A stretch of 64,000 nt of DNA from Rickettsia typhi (GTDB lineage Bacteria > Pseudomonadota > Alphaproteobacteria > Rickettsiales > Rickettsiaceae): NCBI GenBank assembly GCA_945875975.1, contig CAMCMD010000005.1, forward strand, positions 12,945-76,944, read 5' to 3'. The notes under the pieces are model-generated. The model saw nothing but the letters and a program-made list of their open reading frames with translations, did not search any database and was not told where the DNA came from. How positions within the stretch are numbered: the stretch's first letter is position 1; each line of letters opens with the position of its first letter. Of this stretch, positions 1-10,013 are shown one piece after another. The position numbers and the translations under genes were made by a program.

Positions 1-661
1 GAAGTAATTCTGGTCTAGTTGTAGCAACAATTATTGGTGCGCCACCTTCGGTTGTAAATTGAATATCATTCATGAAGGTTGTTTTTTCATGATCTTCTAT
101 ATCTGCCTGAGCTAGAGCAGTCTGATCAACTGGATCCCAAAGCATTGGCTGTGAATCACGATATATCTGGTCCTTATGTATTAAATCCAGAAAAGACATT
201 TGTGATATTTTGCAAGAAACGGGGCTAATAGTCCTATATTCAATATTCCAATCTACCGATAATGCGATTCGATTAAATAAATCATGAAACTTTGCCTCTT
301 CAACTTCCACGACATCTTGACAAATGGCAACGAATTCTTCCCGATTCATGCTACTTGCTTTAACTTTTCGTTTCGCTTCAACTAGTCTCTCTGTTGGTAA
401 TCCATTATCGTCGAAACCCATGGGATAAAATATGTTCATTCCCTTCATGCGCTGATAGCGAACTATAAAATCAGTATGAGTGTAGCTATAAACATGCCCT
501 ATGTGCAATTGTCCTGAAACAGTTGGTGGCGGCGTATCTACGACATAAGTCTTATCACGTGTTTCGTTTTTATCCCACAGATATACACCATGCTTTTGCC
601 AAAACTCTTGCCATTTTTTTTCACTATTATTAAAATTGTACTTGCTAGGGAATTCTACCAT
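1..661 (-). CDS. valS: Valyl-tRNA synthetase, N-terminal part (runs off the left edge)
   Basis: Charges tRNA-Val with valine in the cytoplasm. About 220 N-terminal residues are visible, from an ATG at 661 to the window edge. [14 protein letters not shown] stretch near residue 45 contains the class I HIGH signature, followed by a Rossmann-fold segment and the start of the editing insertion. The wording around HIGH and the following [18 protein letters not shown] segment fits the archaeal-like ValRS that rickettsiae carry instead of the usual bacterial form (established knowledge). The gene is divergent from ubiA, with about 60 bases between the starts that must hold both promoters. The KMSKS motif and tRNA-binding domain lie outside the window. 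Confidence 0.95.
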   Translation of the reverse strand, partial: MVEFPSKYNFNNSEKKWQEFWQKHGVYLWDKNETRDKTYVVDTPPPTVSGQLHIGHVYSYTHTDFIVRYQRMKGMNIFYPMGFDDNGLPTERLVEAKRKVKASSMNREEFVAICQDVVEVEEAKFHDLFNRIALSVDWNIEYRTISPVSCKISQMSFLDLIHKDQIYRDSQPMLWDPVDQTALAQADIEDHEKTTFMNDIQFTTEGGAPIIVATTRPELL

Positions 662-721
662 TGGTATTACTTGGGATAATTTTATTATAGAAGCGAGAAT
701 AATATTACAACTAGAACCAAA

Positions 722-1588
722 ATGCCAAACATATTTTTGTCTGCATGTAAGCTGGCAAGGCTCAATGTTCCAGCTAGTTACTTATTGCCTTTTTTTATAG
801 CGTCGTTTGGTGGCATTCTTGGTAGCACCATTTTTACGGATCTAAAAATACTTCCATTATTTTTTGCTGGAAGCCTTACTGCAAGAGGTGCTGGATGCAT
901 TATCAATGATATCTTTGATAGAAATTTTGACAACAAAGTTGAAAGAACCAAAAATCGACCTCTAGCTAATGGATCAATTAGTATAAAATTTGCCCTTATT
1001 CAATTGATTATATTTTTAGTCATTAGTTTTTTAATACTCATCACACTTCCTAAAGTAGCAATTTACACTTCTTTAATCGCTGCAGTTATGACATCACTTT
1101 ATCCTCTAATGAAGAGAATAACCTACTTACCTCAAGTTTTTCTTGGTTTAACCTATAGTACAGCTTCATTAATTGGTTATGCAAGCATTACTAATAATAT
1201 ATCCATAAATGCTATTATCCTATATTTAGCTATAGGATTTTGGACGATAGGATTTGATGTGATCTATGGCTTTATGGATATTAAAGACGATAAAAAAATT
1301 AACGTCAAATCAATGTCAATTTGGCTAGAAAATAAAAATTATAAAATATGGATTATGACATTTTATACTATATTCATAATATTATTTTTTCTTTCCTATT
1401 ATCTAACTACCATTGTTTTATCTAACCTGTTTTATCTAGGAATATTTTTGAGTCTAAGTTTACTTTCATGGCAAGTAAAAACTTTAGATATTCATGATCC
1501 TAAAAATTGTCAAACACGTTTCAGATCTAATATCTATGTTGGAGCCGCACTTTTCATAGGAGTACTTCATACAAAGATGTATTTTTAG
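722..1588 (+). CDS. ubiA: 4-hydroxybenzoate polyprenyltransferase (UbiA family)
   Basis: Integral membrane enzyme that attaches the polyprenyl tail to 4-hydroxybenzoate in ubiquinone synthesis. The 288-residue protein is of normal family length and has about eight hydrophobic segments. The first aspartate motif, [19 protein letters not shown] (from residue 62), and the second, [11 protein letters not shown] (near residue 181), are the two Mg-diphosphate binding loops of UbiA. It fits with the cytochrome oxidase genes further right, because the respiratory chain needs ubiquinone. Other UbiA-superfamily roles such as heme farnesylation are unlikely, since a separate CtaB is encoded at 33.6-34.5 kb. 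Confidence 0.93.
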   Translation: MPNIFLSACKLARLNVPASYLLPFFIASFGGILGSTIFTDLKILPLFFAGSLTARGAGCIINDIFDRNFDNKVERTKNRPLANGSISIKFALIQLIIFLVISFLILITLPKVAIYTSLIAAVMTSLYPLMKRITYLPQVFLGLTYSTASLIGYASITNNISINAIILYLAIGFWTIGFDVIYGFMDIKDDKKINVKSMSIWLENKNYKIWIMTFYTIFIILFFLSYYLTTIVLSNLFYLGIFLSLSLLSWQVKTLDIHDPKNCQTRFRSNIYVGAALFIGVLHTKMYF

Positions 1589-1665
1589 GTTTATTACTTG
1601 AAAAACTATAAAAACCGCTTATATTATTACATGTAGATAATGAATTTACTTAACGAGGTAACTAT

Positions 1666-2400
1666 ATGATTGATTATACTAAATCGTTTGCTGAAAAAAA
1701 TACTAAAGGCTTTGATGAAGGTCTTAGAAGCTATATGCTTAAAATATACAACTATATGTCTCTTGCTCTGCTACTTACAGGAGTTTTCGCTTTTGGTACT
1801 CTAAATTTTCCACCGTTAATGAATCTGATGTATAATATCGGACCGAATGGTGAGTTTATGGGTTCGTCTATGCTGGGGATGATCATCACCTTTGCTCCGC
1901 TTGGTATTGCCATTTTCTTCTTTATGGGGATAGGAAGTATGTCTGTTAATAAAGCTCAGACTTTATTTTGGGTTTATGCCGCTGTAATGGGAATGTCACT
2001 TTCTTCACTGGGACTAATATATACTGGACAATCTCTTGCACGTACGTTCTTTATCTGCTCTGCAGTGTTTGGTTCAATGAGCCTTTATGGATATACTACT
2101 AAAAAAGATTTAACATCCATGGGATCATTTTTGATGATGGGTTTAATCGGCTTAATTGTAGTATCTTTGGTTAATATTTTCCTACAAAGCCCTGCGATTA
2201 GCTTTGCAACTTCTTTCATTGGAGTAGCAATTTTTATGGGGCTAACGGCTTGGGATACACAAAAACTAAAATCGATGTATTACCAATCTGGTGGTGGCGA
2301 GATGGGTGAAAAAACTGCTATTATGGGAGCTTTCACATTGTATCTCGATTTTATCAACTTGTTTTTATATATGCTAAGATTCTTTGGCGATAGAAAATAG
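1666..2400 (+). CDS. Bax inhibitor-1/YccA family membrane protein
   Basis: The 244-residue protein has seven predicted hydrophobic segments after a short polar N-terminus of about 28 residues. The end of the protein carries the family-typical pattern LTAWDTQKLK followed by GAFTLYLDFINLFLYMLRFF, the C-terminal half of the BI-1 (TMBIM/YccA) fold with its conserved aspartates. Bacterial members are proton-sensitive calcium-leak channels or regulators of membrane protease FtsH; which applies here cannot be read from sequence. A GAGGT ribosome site lies about 8 bases before the ATG. It is monocistronic and followed by a clear terminator. Confidence 0.9.
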   Translation: MIDYTKSFAEKNTKGFDEGLRSYMLKIYNYMSLALLLTGVFAFGTLNFPPLMNLMYNIGPNGEFMGSSMLGMIITFAPLGIAIFFFMGIGSMSVNKAQTLFWVYAAVMGMSLSSLGLIYTGQSLARTFFICSAVFGSMSLYGYTTKKDLTSMGSFLMMGLIGLIVVSLVNIFLQSPAISFATSFIGVAIFMGLTAWDTQKLKSMYYQSGGGEMGEKTAIMGAFTLYLDFINLFLYMLRFFGDRK

Positions 2401-2422
2401 AGTGTCTAATAGCAATGAATAG

Positions 2423-2462
2423 TAAAAAAAAGAGCCAATGCAAGCACTGGCTCTTTTTTTAT
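2423..2462 (+). terminator. Rho-independent terminator after the BI-1 gene
   Basis: A seven-base-pair stem AGAGCCA/TGGCTCT, with possible extra TGC/GCA pairing in the loop, is preceded by a run of A and followed by eight or more T. It sits about 25 bases after the stop codon. The flanking A and T runs could let it work on both strands. Confidence 0.85.
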
Positions 2463-2511
2463 ATCTACAGCTTGATATTATGAAAGTTGAATAAATTTAA
2501 CTAAGTAGAAA

Positions 2512-3252
2512 ATGAGTAACCCCACAGCAGCTATAATTATTATTGGCAACGAAATACTTTCAGGTAGAACTCTTGATATAAATACACAGGAAATAGCACT
2601 AAGACTTGGCGAGATTGGGGTTTCCCTGGTAGAAACAAGAACCATTGCAGATGATCGCACAATGATCATAGATACTGTCCGAGAACTAAGCAGCAAATAT
2701 GATTACATCTTCACAACAGGCGGAATTGGCCCAACTCATGATGATATAACTGCCGAAGCAATGGCTACTGCTTTTAATGTGAGCTATGTCAGAAGCGATG
2801 AAATATATAATATTCTAAAAAATTACTATGACAAAATGGGAGAGAAATTAAACTCGGCTCGAGAAAAAATGGCTTATATACCAGAATCATCAAAGCTTCT
2901 ACACAACGATGCTACGATGGTACCAGGATTTGTCATTAGTAACGTATTTGTTATGGCTGGTATTCCTAATATTATGAAATCGATGCTCAAATCAGCTATT
3001 CCCATGCTACAAAGGGGCACCGTTATTCAGTCAAAAACTTTAGAAATTATGCTAGGTGAAAGCAAGATCGCAATTAGCTTCGAAGAACTACAAAACAAAT
3101 ATAAAGAAGTAGAGATGGGAAGCTACCCGTTTACAAGAAATGGTAAGCATGGAACTGCCCTGGTACTTAGATCTTCAAATTATAACTCTCTAGATAAAGC
3201 TTTTGCAGAACTAGAAATTGTTATCAATGGCCTTAAGAACTTGAACACATAG
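2512..3252 (+). CDS. CinA-like molybdopterin-binding-fold protein (COG1058, N-terminal domain only)
   Basis: The 246-residue protein opens with the IIIIGNEILSGRTLDIN motif and contains FTTGGIGPTHDDIT near residue 68, both diagnostic of the MoaB/MogA-like domain of CinA-family proteins. The C-terminal nicotinamide-nucleotide deamidase domain of full CinA is absent, as is common in rickettsiae and other alphaproteobacteria. The N-terminal domain in homologues can hydrolyse ADP-ribose or related nucleotides, but the substrate here is unknown. It ends convergently with murU. No strong ribosome site is seen before the ATG at 2512. Confidence 0.85.
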   Translation: MSNPTAAIIIIGNEILSGRTLDINTQEIALRLGEIGVSLVETRTIADDRTMIIDTVRELSSKYDYIFTTGGIGPTHDDITAEAMATAFNVSYVRSDEIYNILKNYYDKMGEKLNSAREKMAYIPESSKLLHNDATMVPGFVISNVFVMAGIPNIMKSMLKSAIPMLQRGTVIQSKTLEIMLGESKIAISFEELQNKYKEVEMGSYPFTRNGKHGTALVLRSSNYNSLDKAFAELEIVINGLKNLNT

Positions 3253-3279
3253 TCAAGACCAACCAAAGCGTAGGATAAG

Positions 3280-3320
3280 AAAATTTTAAAGGAAGGAAAA
3301 TATTGCAAGAGCTTTCCTCC
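3280..3320 (-). terminator. Probable terminator of the amgK-murU operon
   Basis: Arms at 3291-3299 and 3313-3320 pair over eight bases with one bulged A. Read on the minus strand the hairpin is followed by a T-rich stretch (TTTAAAATTTTCTT). It lies just downstream of the murU stop at 3338, between convergent genes. Confidence 0.6.
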
Positions 3321-3337
3321 GAGAATATGCAGAAAGT

Positions 3338-4060
3338 CTATTGATCACCGTGAGCTAGCATATCCATTTCGATATCCACTAGATCTTCTGGCGTAGTTGC
3401 ATGATACCACCTTGTGCTATCTTTTGCAGCAATACCTCTTACCTTATCACTGTTTAAATAATATTCTCGAAGCGAGAACACTTTGAGCGGGTGCTTTGCT
3501 ATTTTCTGTGGTTTTAGAATTTGTAAACCCGCATACATGTAATCATAGTTTCCCTCTTTATCTTGTCTTAAGAGTTTTCCATCAGCTAGCAAGTCAAAAT
3601 CGCCATGACCCGAATACCCAACAGCTCTATTATATTTTTGCATGAGCAGTAAGAAATCCATTTCTTCGGGATTCCATTGGTTAGTCATATCAGTAAAAAT
3701 ATTATAGTCTGACTTTAGTACTATATCGGTATTTAAAGCAAAAATAGGATTTTTGCCCAGTTGCTCTTGGGCATTTTTAATAGCTCCACCAGTTTCAAGC
3801 AACTCTTGCTCATATATTATTATTATTTCAGGAAACGATGGATTCAGCTTTTGAAAATTCTCAATTGATTTACTAATTTGATCATGTAAATAGTGGGTGT
3901 TAATTACGACTCGTTTGAATGGATAAGCTCTACACAAGGCAAGTGCATGGTGCAACATGGGACGACCTAAAATAGGAATTAACGTTTTGGGGCTATTTTC
4001 AGTTAAGTGTCGCATTCTATTGCCAAACCCAGCTGCAAATAACATTATAGTATCAATCAT
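3338..4060 (-). CDS. murU: N-acetylmuramate-1-phosphate uridylyltransferase (MurU-like nucleotidyltransferase)
   Basis: Transfers a nucleotidyl group to a sugar 1-phosphate; paired with AmgK it would make UDP-MurNAc from recycled MurNAc-1-phosphate. The 240-residue protein starts with LFAAGFGNRMRHLTENSPK (residues 7-25), the glycine-rich nucleotidyltransferase signature. An ALNTDIVL segment matches the Mg-binding aspartate strand, although the usual NGD is NTD here. Start ATG at 4060, seven bases after the amgK stop, so the two genes are co-transcribed. By sequence alone it could be a mannose-1-phosphate guanylyltransferase; the amgK neighbour decides in favour of MurU. Confidence 0.82.
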   Translation of the reverse strand: MIDTIMLFAAGFGNRMRHLTENSPKTLIPILGRPMLHHALALCRAYPFKRVVINTHYLHDQISKSIENFQKLNPSFPEIIIIYEQELLETGGAIKNAQEQLGKNPIFALNTDIVLKSDYNIFTDMTNQWNPEEMDFLLLMQKYNRAVGYSGHGDFDLLADGKLLRQDKEGNYDYMYAGLQILKPQKIAKHPLKVFSLREYYLNSDKVRGIAAKDSTRWYHATTPEDLVDIEMDMLAHGDQ

Positions 4061-4067
4061 TCCTAAC

Positions 4068-5051
4068 CTATTTTAAATTCTTTAGCCATTTTCTTATCTG
4101 ATCTAAATCTGGATGAGACAAGTCATATTCCAAATATTTTTGTACTCTCGGAATATATTTTAGGTAACTATCATCGTGATCTCTTACCAATTTTCTAGCA
4201 AATACTCCAAGAATCCTACAATTTCTTTGCGCTCCTAATATATGATAATTACGCCGTACTCCTTCCCTATCAAGTTTCTTTTTCTTAACAAAATAGTCTA
4301 TAAACTCAAGTGCCTCTTGCCTTGAAACATCAAAGCGCGCGTCTTCTAGCACCGATACTAAGTCATATACTGGAGAACCACAAAGAGCGTCCTGAAAGTC
4401 AAGCAGACCTATCTTTCTAAAGGAATCACGTTCCTCAAGATACATCATATTCTCTAAATGATAATCTCTTAAGACCACACAATTTGGCATTGTATCTTGC
4501 TTTGCCAACGTATTTTGCCAAAGTTCGATAAATTCATCAAATTCGGGCGTTTCTAACTTTCTTTTGTATGCATAGGGAATATACCAATCAGCAAAAAGCT
4601 CTACCTCTTTGCAAAGTAGCTCATTATCAAAATCTCTAAGGCCAGGTAAGCACTCGTGATCCTGAAGAGAACATAACAAATCAACTATTAGGTAATAAAC
4701 CTCTCTTCTCTCTTTAACATTCTCTACCGTCTTTTCCAAACGATTTTTTATACTAATAGTCCCAAAATCTTCTATAATCAAGAAGCCTTGGACAGTATCT
4801 TGTTCTATGATCCGAGGAGCTGAAAAGTCATTTTCCAAGAGAAATTGGGCTACATTAATAAAAGACTGAATATTTGCATAACTTGGCGGGCAATCCATCA
4901 CTACATAACTTTTAGAATCAGCCCACACTCTGTAGTAGGCGCGCATACCAGCATCGCCCGGCATAGGCTCAGCGGTATATTGTGTTGGAGAAAAATAACT
5001 ACTAATAAATAGCTTTAGTTTCTCTTCTCTCTCAGAAATATATGAAGCCAT
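4068..5051 (-). CDS. amgK: N-acetylmuramate/N-acetylglucosamine anomeric kinase (AmgK, APH family)
   Basis: The 327-residue protein has the aminoglycoside-phosphotransferase fold: a catalytic loop RDYHLEN at residues 195-201 with the catalytic Asp and the Mg-binding Asn, and LDFQDALCG at 217-225 with the second Mg-binding Asp. DFQDA followed by PVYDLVSVLEDAR is typical of AmgK rather than antibiotic-resistance kinases. AmgK phosphorylates MurNAc or GlcNAc at C1, and the product goes to MurU, encoded next in the same operon. The upstream tsaE gene, often adjacent in alphaproteobacteria, is not seen here; clpX lies 15 bases upstream on the same strand. Confidence 0.85.
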   Translation of the reverse strand: MASYISEREEKLKLFISSYFSPTQYTAEPMPGDAGMRAYYRVWADSKSYVVMDCPPSYANIQSFINVAQFLLENDFSAPRIIEQDTVQGFLIIEDFGTISIKNRLEKTVENVKERREVYYLIVDLLCSLQDHECLPGLRDFDNELLCKEVELFADWYIPYAYKRKLETPEFDEFIELWQNTLAKQDTMPNCVVLRDYHLENMMYLEERDSFRKIGLLDFQDALCGSPVYDLVSVLEDARFDVSRQEALEFIDYFVKKKKLDREGVRRNYHILGAQRNCRILGVFARKLVRDHDDSYLKYIPRVQKYLEYDLSHPDLDQIRKWLKNLK

Positions 5052-5066
5052 ACTAACAATATCTGT

Positions 5067-6341
5067 TTATACAGCTAAACGTTTCTTAGGCAGTTTAGCT
5101 GAAACTTTGGCCACTTTTCTGGGCTTAATAACTGCAGCAACGTTATTTTCTACTGTCTCTTTGCTAAAAATAATTATTTTATTTTTCAGCTCAGAAAAAT
5201 TGTACATATCCTCCAACAATAATTCTTCAATTATTGAACGAAGTCCTCTTGCCCCAGTATTTCTTTTTAACGCCTTAGCGGCAACCGCTTCCAGGGCATC
5301 TTGAGTAAACTCAAGATCCGCATTGTTCAGAGAAAAAAGCTTCTTATATTGCTTTACAATGGCATTCTTAGGTTCAGTAAGAATCTTAATCAACGCCTCT
5401 TTACCCAGCTCCTTCAAAGTAGCCACAACTGGTAAGCGTCCAATAAACTCAGGAATCATACCAAATTTGATTATATCTTCAATTTGCAACTCTTTTAGCA
5501 CATCGGTGTGGCGCATATCTTCTTTCGACTTAACATTAGCAGCGAATCCAATTGAACTCTTGTCGCTTCGTGCTGCGATAATACCTTCAATTCCCATGAA
5601 TGCACCACCGCATATAAATAGTATATTTGAAGTATCGATTTGAATAAAATCTTGTTGCGGATGTTTTCTTCCACCCTGGGGTGGGACATAGGCAACTGTA
5701 CCTTCCATAATTTTTAGCAAAGCTTGCTGCACTCCTTCCCCTGAAACATCACGTGTAATTGAAACATTCTCAGACTTTTTGGCTATTTTATCAATTTCAT
5801 CAATATAAATTATACCCTTTTGCGCCTTCTCTACGTTAAAGTCTGCTGCTTGTAACAATCTTAGTAAAATATTCTCAACATCTTCGCCCACATATCCAGC
5901 TTCAGTCAAAGTGGTTGCATCTGCCATAGTAAAAGGAACATCAAGAATCTTAGCCAATGTTTGAGCAAGCAAAGTCTTACCAGAACCAGTAGAGCCAATA
6001 AGCATAATATTTGACTTGTTGAGCTCCACTTCATCTTTAGAATTGATCAAGCTTTCAAGGCGCTTGTAATGATTATAAACAGCTACTGAAAGAACTTTCT
6101 TTGCTTTATCTTGTCCGATTACATGCTCATCAAGAATTTTATATATTTCTTTGGGAGTTGGTACTGAAGAAATGATACTGTCAATGGTTTCATTTACTTC
6201 TTCTTGAATGATATCCTGACAAATTTCAATACACTCATCGCAAATAAAAACCGTAGGACCAGCAATCAGCTTTTTTACCTCAAATTGGTTTTTACCACAA
6301 AACGAACAATGTAGTGACTTCTTCTTAAATTCTTCCGCCAT
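5067..6341 (-). CDS. clpX: ATP-dependent Clp protease ATP-binding subunit ClpX
   Basis: Hexameric AAA+ unfoldase that feeds substrates to ClpP. The zinc-binding domain has Cys12, Cys15, Cys34 and Cys37. Walker A GSTGSGKT and the [10 protein letters not shown] pore segment follow, with Walker [24 protein letters not shown] near the C-terminus is the sensor-2 region. The length of 424 residues is normal for the family. The gene is 62 bases downstream of clpP in the usual clpP-clpX order and is followed closely by amgK-murU, so all four may share transcripts. Confidence 0.97.
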   Translation of the reverse strand: MAEEFKKKSLHCSFCGKNQFEVKKLIAGPTVFICDECIEICQDIIQEEVNETIDSIISSVPTPKEIYKILDEHVIGQDKAKKVLSVAVYNHYKRLESLINSKDEVELNKSNIMLIGSTGSGKTLLAQTLAKILDVPFTMADATTLTEAGYVGEDVENILLRLLQAADFNVEKAQKGIIYIDEIDKIAKKSENVSITRDVSGEGVQQALLKIMEGTVAYVPPQGGRKHPQQDFIQIDTSNILFICGGAFMGIEGIIAARSDKSSIGFAANVKSKEDMRHTDVLKELQIEDIIKFGMIPEFIGRLPVVATLKELGKEALIKILTEPKNAIVKQYKKLFSLNNADLEFTQDALEAVAAKALKRNTGARGLRSIIEELLLEDMYNFSELKNKIIIFSKETVENNVAAVIKPRKVAKVSAKLPKKRLAV

Positions 6342-6403
6342 AGCATCCTAAAATTTTTACTTATATTTATCTTTTTATCACCTCTTTTTAAAAAAGTAAA
6401 TTA

Positions 6404-7015
6404 TTACTTCTTTACATTTTGCGGAAGGATCAAATCTCTACTAGTAATAATTTTGTCCACAATTCCAAATGCCAAAGCTTCAGTAGCTGACATAAAACAA
6501 TCACGTTCCATCGCAGTAGCTATTTTCTCTACCGTTTGACCGGTATGCTTAGCATAAGTTTGATGAAGCAGTTTTTTCACTTTCATAGTCTCACGCGCAT
6601 GAATTTCAATATCTGTAGCTTGCCCTCTATAGCCACCACTTGGTTGATGAATCATTACCCGGCTACTTGGTAAAACGTATCGCATTCCTTTCTCGCCAGC
6701 AAGCAAAATAGTTGCGCCCATTGAACAAGCCTGACCTATACAAAGGGTCGCAATTTTTGGCTTTATATACTGCATAGTATCATAAATAGCAAAGCCTGAA
6801 CTAACAACGCCACCAGGAGAATTAATATACATATATATCTCTTTCTCTGGGTTTTCAGCCTCAAGAAATAATAACTGAGCAACGATAGAATTTGCCATTT
6901 GGTCTTCAAACTCTCCACAAACAAAAATTATCCGCTCTTTAAGAAGACGCGAGTAAATATCATAAGATCTTTCACCTCTTGCCGTCTGCTCTACAACTAT
7001 TGGCACATAATTCAT
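6404..7015 (-). CDS. clpP: ATP-dependent Clp protease proteolytic subunit ClpP
   Basis: Serine protease that forms two stacked heptameric rings. The full catalytic triad is present: Ser98 in GQACSMGA, His123 in MIHQPSGG and Asp172 in MERDCFMS. The 203-residue length is standard. The usual short propeptide is minimal: the protein reaches [20 protein letters not shown] almost at once, which is the mature N-terminus in other ClpP proteins. It partners ClpX immediately downstream and ClpA at 7.6-9.9 kb on the other strand. Confidence 0.97.
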   Translation of the reverse strand: MNYVPIVVEQTARGERSYDIYSRLLKERIIFVCGEFEDQMANSIVAQLLFLEAENPEKEIYMYINSPGGVVSSGFAIYDTMQYIKPKIATLCIGQACSMGATILLAGEKGMRYVLPSSRVMIHQPSGGYRGQATDIEIHARETMKVKKLLHQTYAKHTGQTVEKIATAMERDCFMSATEALAFGIVDKIITSRDLILPQNVKK

Positions 7016-7051
7016 AACTCACTTTCTCCCACAATATTATTATAATACAAA

Positions 7052-7438
7052 TTACTTAAACTCAGCACCTTGCTCTACTATATACAACTTTCCTGATTCT
7101 TCTAGCTCTTTCAAACTCTTATAGCCACCAATAAATTCTCCATTTACGTAAACATACGGAACAGTATTTTGACCAGTTTGATCAGCCATTCTTTGATGTA
7201 AAACCCTATTGTTTCCTAGTTCAATCACCTCATAAGAAATAGCATTCTTATCCAAAAGTTCTTTAGCAAGGATACAGTATTTACACGTATCCTTAGTATA
7301 AAGCAAAATTTTTAAATCACTTCTTGGTGTTTTAGCTTCTCTATTAATAGCACTTACCTCATATTTTGAATAAAGCTTTACTGAAGCCAGCAACACAAGT
7401 GATACTGCTAAAACGATAAATATTTTACTATTTTTCAT
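7052..7438 (-). CDS. Membrane-anchored glutaredoxin-like protein
   Basis: A 128-residue protein. Residues 5-22 form a signal anchor or uncleaved signal peptide, so the glutaredoxin domain (about 42-120) should face the periplasm. The active-site motif is Cys52-Lys-Tyr-Cys55, followed by the cis-proline loop NTVPYVYVNGEFIGG. Cytosolic GrxC proteins use CPYC; the CKYC here and the membrane anchor suggest a disulfide oxidoreductase outside the cytoplasm rather than a glutathione-linked cytosolic enzyme (inference). It lies 36 bases upstream of clpP on the same strand and may be the first gene of that transcript. Confidence 0.85.
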   Translation of the reverse strand: MKNSKIFIVLAVSLVLLASVKLYSKYEVSAINREAKTPRSDLKILLYTKDTCKYCILAKELLDKNAISYEVIELGNNRVLHQRMADQTGQNTVPYVYVNGEFIGGYKSLKELEESGKLYIVEQGAEFK

Positions 7439-7605
7439 ATTTTCTAAGACTAAACCAATTTTACAGAAGGTTAATTCTAGAAGAACTCATACCACAAATC
7501 TACATAAAATAAGTAATTACTAAAATATATACAAGTATTTCTATCTTATAGTCTGGTATACTTATCATCAGTAGGGTTGATTATAGAGTAACTCAAGAGG
7601 TCAAG

Positions 7606-9930
7606 ATGCTTTCAAACGAATTAGAGTTAACTCTCAGAAGAGCGCTATCAATTGCTACAAAATATCGACATGAGTATGCTACTTATGAACATCTATTACT
7701 TTCAATTACCGAAGATTCAGATGCTAAGCGTATTTTTTCTGAATATAGAATTGACTTAAACTCATTGAGAGTACAACTACAAACCTATCTTAAACACGAC
7801 CTACAAAATCTAGTAGACCACGAAGCTAAGGAAGCAAAACCAACGGCAGGATTCCAGAGAATTATTCAACGCGCTGCTCTTCATAGTCAAGCTAATGGAC
7901 AGAAGATTATTTCTAGTATTCACGTACTAGCTGAGTTTTTTTTTGAACATGAAGCTTATGCTCTTTTATGTCTCAAAGAGCATAATTTAAATAGACAAGA
8001 TGTTCTAAATATTCTCAAAACAGAGGACAAATTATATACTAAGCAGCTGTCAGAACCATCTACTAATCAAACTTCTTTTATTGAAGAAATTTCTCAAAAA
8101 CACCTGAAGGAAGAGCTTCAAAAAAATACCTCACATGAAAATGATTTGGAAAAATATTGTACTAACCTCAACAAAAGAGCTGATCTTGATGCCATTGACT
8201 GCCTAGTTGGGAGAAAGAACGAAATTGAGAGAACTATTGAAATACTCTGTAGAAGAAAAAAGAATAACGCTATTCTGGTTGGAGAACCTGGTGTTGGCAA
8301 AACAGCCATAGCAGAAGGACTAGCTATTAGGATTATTAACAACGATGTACCAGAAATTTTAAAGGACGCCGTTATTTATTCTCTAGATATAGGCAGTCTG
8401 GTTGCAGGAACAAAGTTTAGAGGAGACTTTGAAGAACGAATAAAAAATTTACTTGAGGAGTTAAAGAAAAACCACAATGCTATTTTATTTATTGATGAAA
8501 TCCACACTATCATCGGAGCTGGATCGACTACAACAGGAGCAATGGACGCTAGTAACCTTCTTAAACCTGCCCTTGCGCGCGGAGAACTTAGATGCATAGG
8601 GTCAACGACATTTAAAGAGTACCATAATAATTTTGAGAAGGACATGGCTTTGGTAAGACGCTTTCAAAAAGTTGTTATTAGTGAACCTGATGAAGATACA
8701 ACACTAGAAATATTAAAAGGACTAAAAGGAAATTACGAAAAACACCACAATGTTACTTATGACCTTTCTGCCCTAAAAGCAGCGATTACTTTATCGCAGA
8801 GATTTATTAACGATAGACATTTGCCAGACAAAGCAATCGATCTGATAGACCAAGCCGGAGCCCGAAGCAAAATTGTCAACAAGTCTAAACTTAGGCCTAT
8901 TATCACTCAAAAAGAAATAGAACAACTCCTGGCCAGCATTCTGAATATACCTAGCATAAGAGTCGAATCAGACGACATAATGCTATTAAAACAATTAAGC
9001 CGTAATTTAAAAACTCATATTTTTGGTCAAGCTGAGGCAATAGAGAGCTTGTGTTCTAGTATAAAACTCTCTCGAGCCGGCCTCCGCAAAGGGGTACGAC
9101 CGACTGGTTGTTACATGTTCGCAGGTCAAACTGGTGTGGGCAAAACTGAACTCGCAAAACAACTTGCAATTTTTAGCGGTATGAGATTGCTCAAATTCGA
9201 TATGTCCGAATTTTCCGAACCAAGTTCAGTATCTAAGCTCCTTGGGAGCTCTCCTGGTTATGTTGGCTTTGACCAAGGAGGTATGCTAACAAGCGAAGTA
9301 GATAAATTCCCTTATTCAGTAGTTTTATTTGACGAAATAGAAAAAGCTCACCATGAAATTTTTAACTTGCTTTTACAAATAATGGATGAAGGGAGGCTTA
9401 CCGACAGTACTGGCAAGCACATAAATTTTTCACATACGATGATTATTTTAACAACTAATCTAGTTGCAGAAGAAGAAAAGTCGGCTATTGGTTTTGCTCA
9501 AAAAGATTTAACTAATGACAAAGTAGGTTTGAATATGGAGGCATTCAATGAACGTTTTAGCCCCGAGTTTCAAGGCAGGTTAGATAAAATAATCCTCTTT
9601 AACCCTATCAGCAACATAATTGACAAGATAGTTTCAAAAAACCTAAAAGAACTAGCTTCACAATTAGCTGATAAGAAAGTAAGGCTCGTAGTCAATACCG
9701 GGGTGAAGAAATATTTTGCTCAAAACTGCTTTAATAAAAAAGGAAATGCGCGTGAACTCGATCGAATAATTGATACCCATATTAAGCAAGCCATCGCCGA
9801 CGAGATGTTATTTGGCAAGCTTAGAAATGGGGGCGTAGTAATCATTGACTATCCTAAGAAAAGCAAGAAATTGACATTCAAATTTTCTGGCTTAGAAAAA
9901 CTGGATAAAATGCAACTTGAAACTAGTTGA
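7606..9930 (+). CDS. clpA: ATP-dependent Clp protease ATP-binding subunit ClpA
   Basis: Hsp100 unfoldase with two AAA+ domains. An N-terminal Clp_N repeat domain (about 1-140) is followed by the first ATPase module with [16 protein letters not shown] and LFIDEIHTIIGAG, and a second with [12 protein letters not shown] and LFDEIEKAH. There is no long coiled-coil middle domain, which separates it from ClpB at 13.1-15.7 kb. The 774 residues match ClpA length. An AAGAGGTC ribosome site lies just before the ATG at 7606. The adaptor gene clpS, usually directly upstream, is not present in the 167 bases before it. Confidence 0.95.
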   Translation: MLSNELELTLRRALSIATKYRHEYATYEHLLLSITEDSDAKRIFSEYRIDLNSLRVQLQTYLKHDLQNLVDHEAKEAKPTAGFQRIIQRAALHSQANGQKIISSIHVLAEFFFEHEAYALLCLKEHNLNRQDVLNILKTEDKLYTKQLSEPSTNQTSFIEEISQKHLKEELQKNTSHENDLEKYCTNLNKRADLDAIDCLVGRKNEIERTIEILCRRKKNNAILVGEPGVGKTAIAEGLAIRIINNDVPEILKDAVIYSLDIGSLVAGTKFRGDFEERIKNLLEELKKNHNAILFIDEIHTIIGAGSTTTGAMDASNLLKPALARGELRCIGSTTFKEYHNNFEKDMALVRRFQKVVISEPDEDTTLEILKGLKGNYEKHHNVTYDLSALKAAITLSQRFINDRHLPDKAIDLIDQAGARSKIVNKSKLRPIITQKEIEQLLASILNIPSIRVESDDIMLLKQLSRNLKTHIFGQAEAIESLCSSIKLSRAGLRKGVRPTGCYMFAGQTGVGKTELAKQLAIFSGMRLLKFDMSEFSEPSSVSKLLGSSPGYVGFDQGGMLTSEVDKFPYSVVLFDEIEKAHHEIFNLLLQIMDEGRLTDSTGKHINFSHTMIILTTNLVAEEEKSAIGFAQKDLTNDKVGLNMEAFNERFSPEFQGRLDKIILFNPISNIIDKIVSKNLKELASQLADKKVRLVVNTGVKKYFAQNCFNKKGNARELDRIIDTHIKQAIADEMLFGKLRNGGVVIIDYPKKSKKLTFKFSGLEKLDKMQLETS

Positions 9931-9948
9931 TCTTTTTTAAAATTATCC

Positions 9949-9978
9949 TTGACAATACGCTCATGTAACTGCTATTTT
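9949..9978 (+). promoter_or_regulatory. Probable sigma-70 promoter for rplM-rpsI
   Basis: A perfect -35 hexamer TTGACA at 9949-9954 is followed after 18 bases by TATTTT at 9973-9978, leaving a leader of about 30 bases before the rplM start. Position and match to the consensus support a housekeeping promoter. Confidence 0.6.
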
Positions 9979-10013
9979 TAGCTGCAAAATATCAAATTAA
10001 CGAAGACAATACT

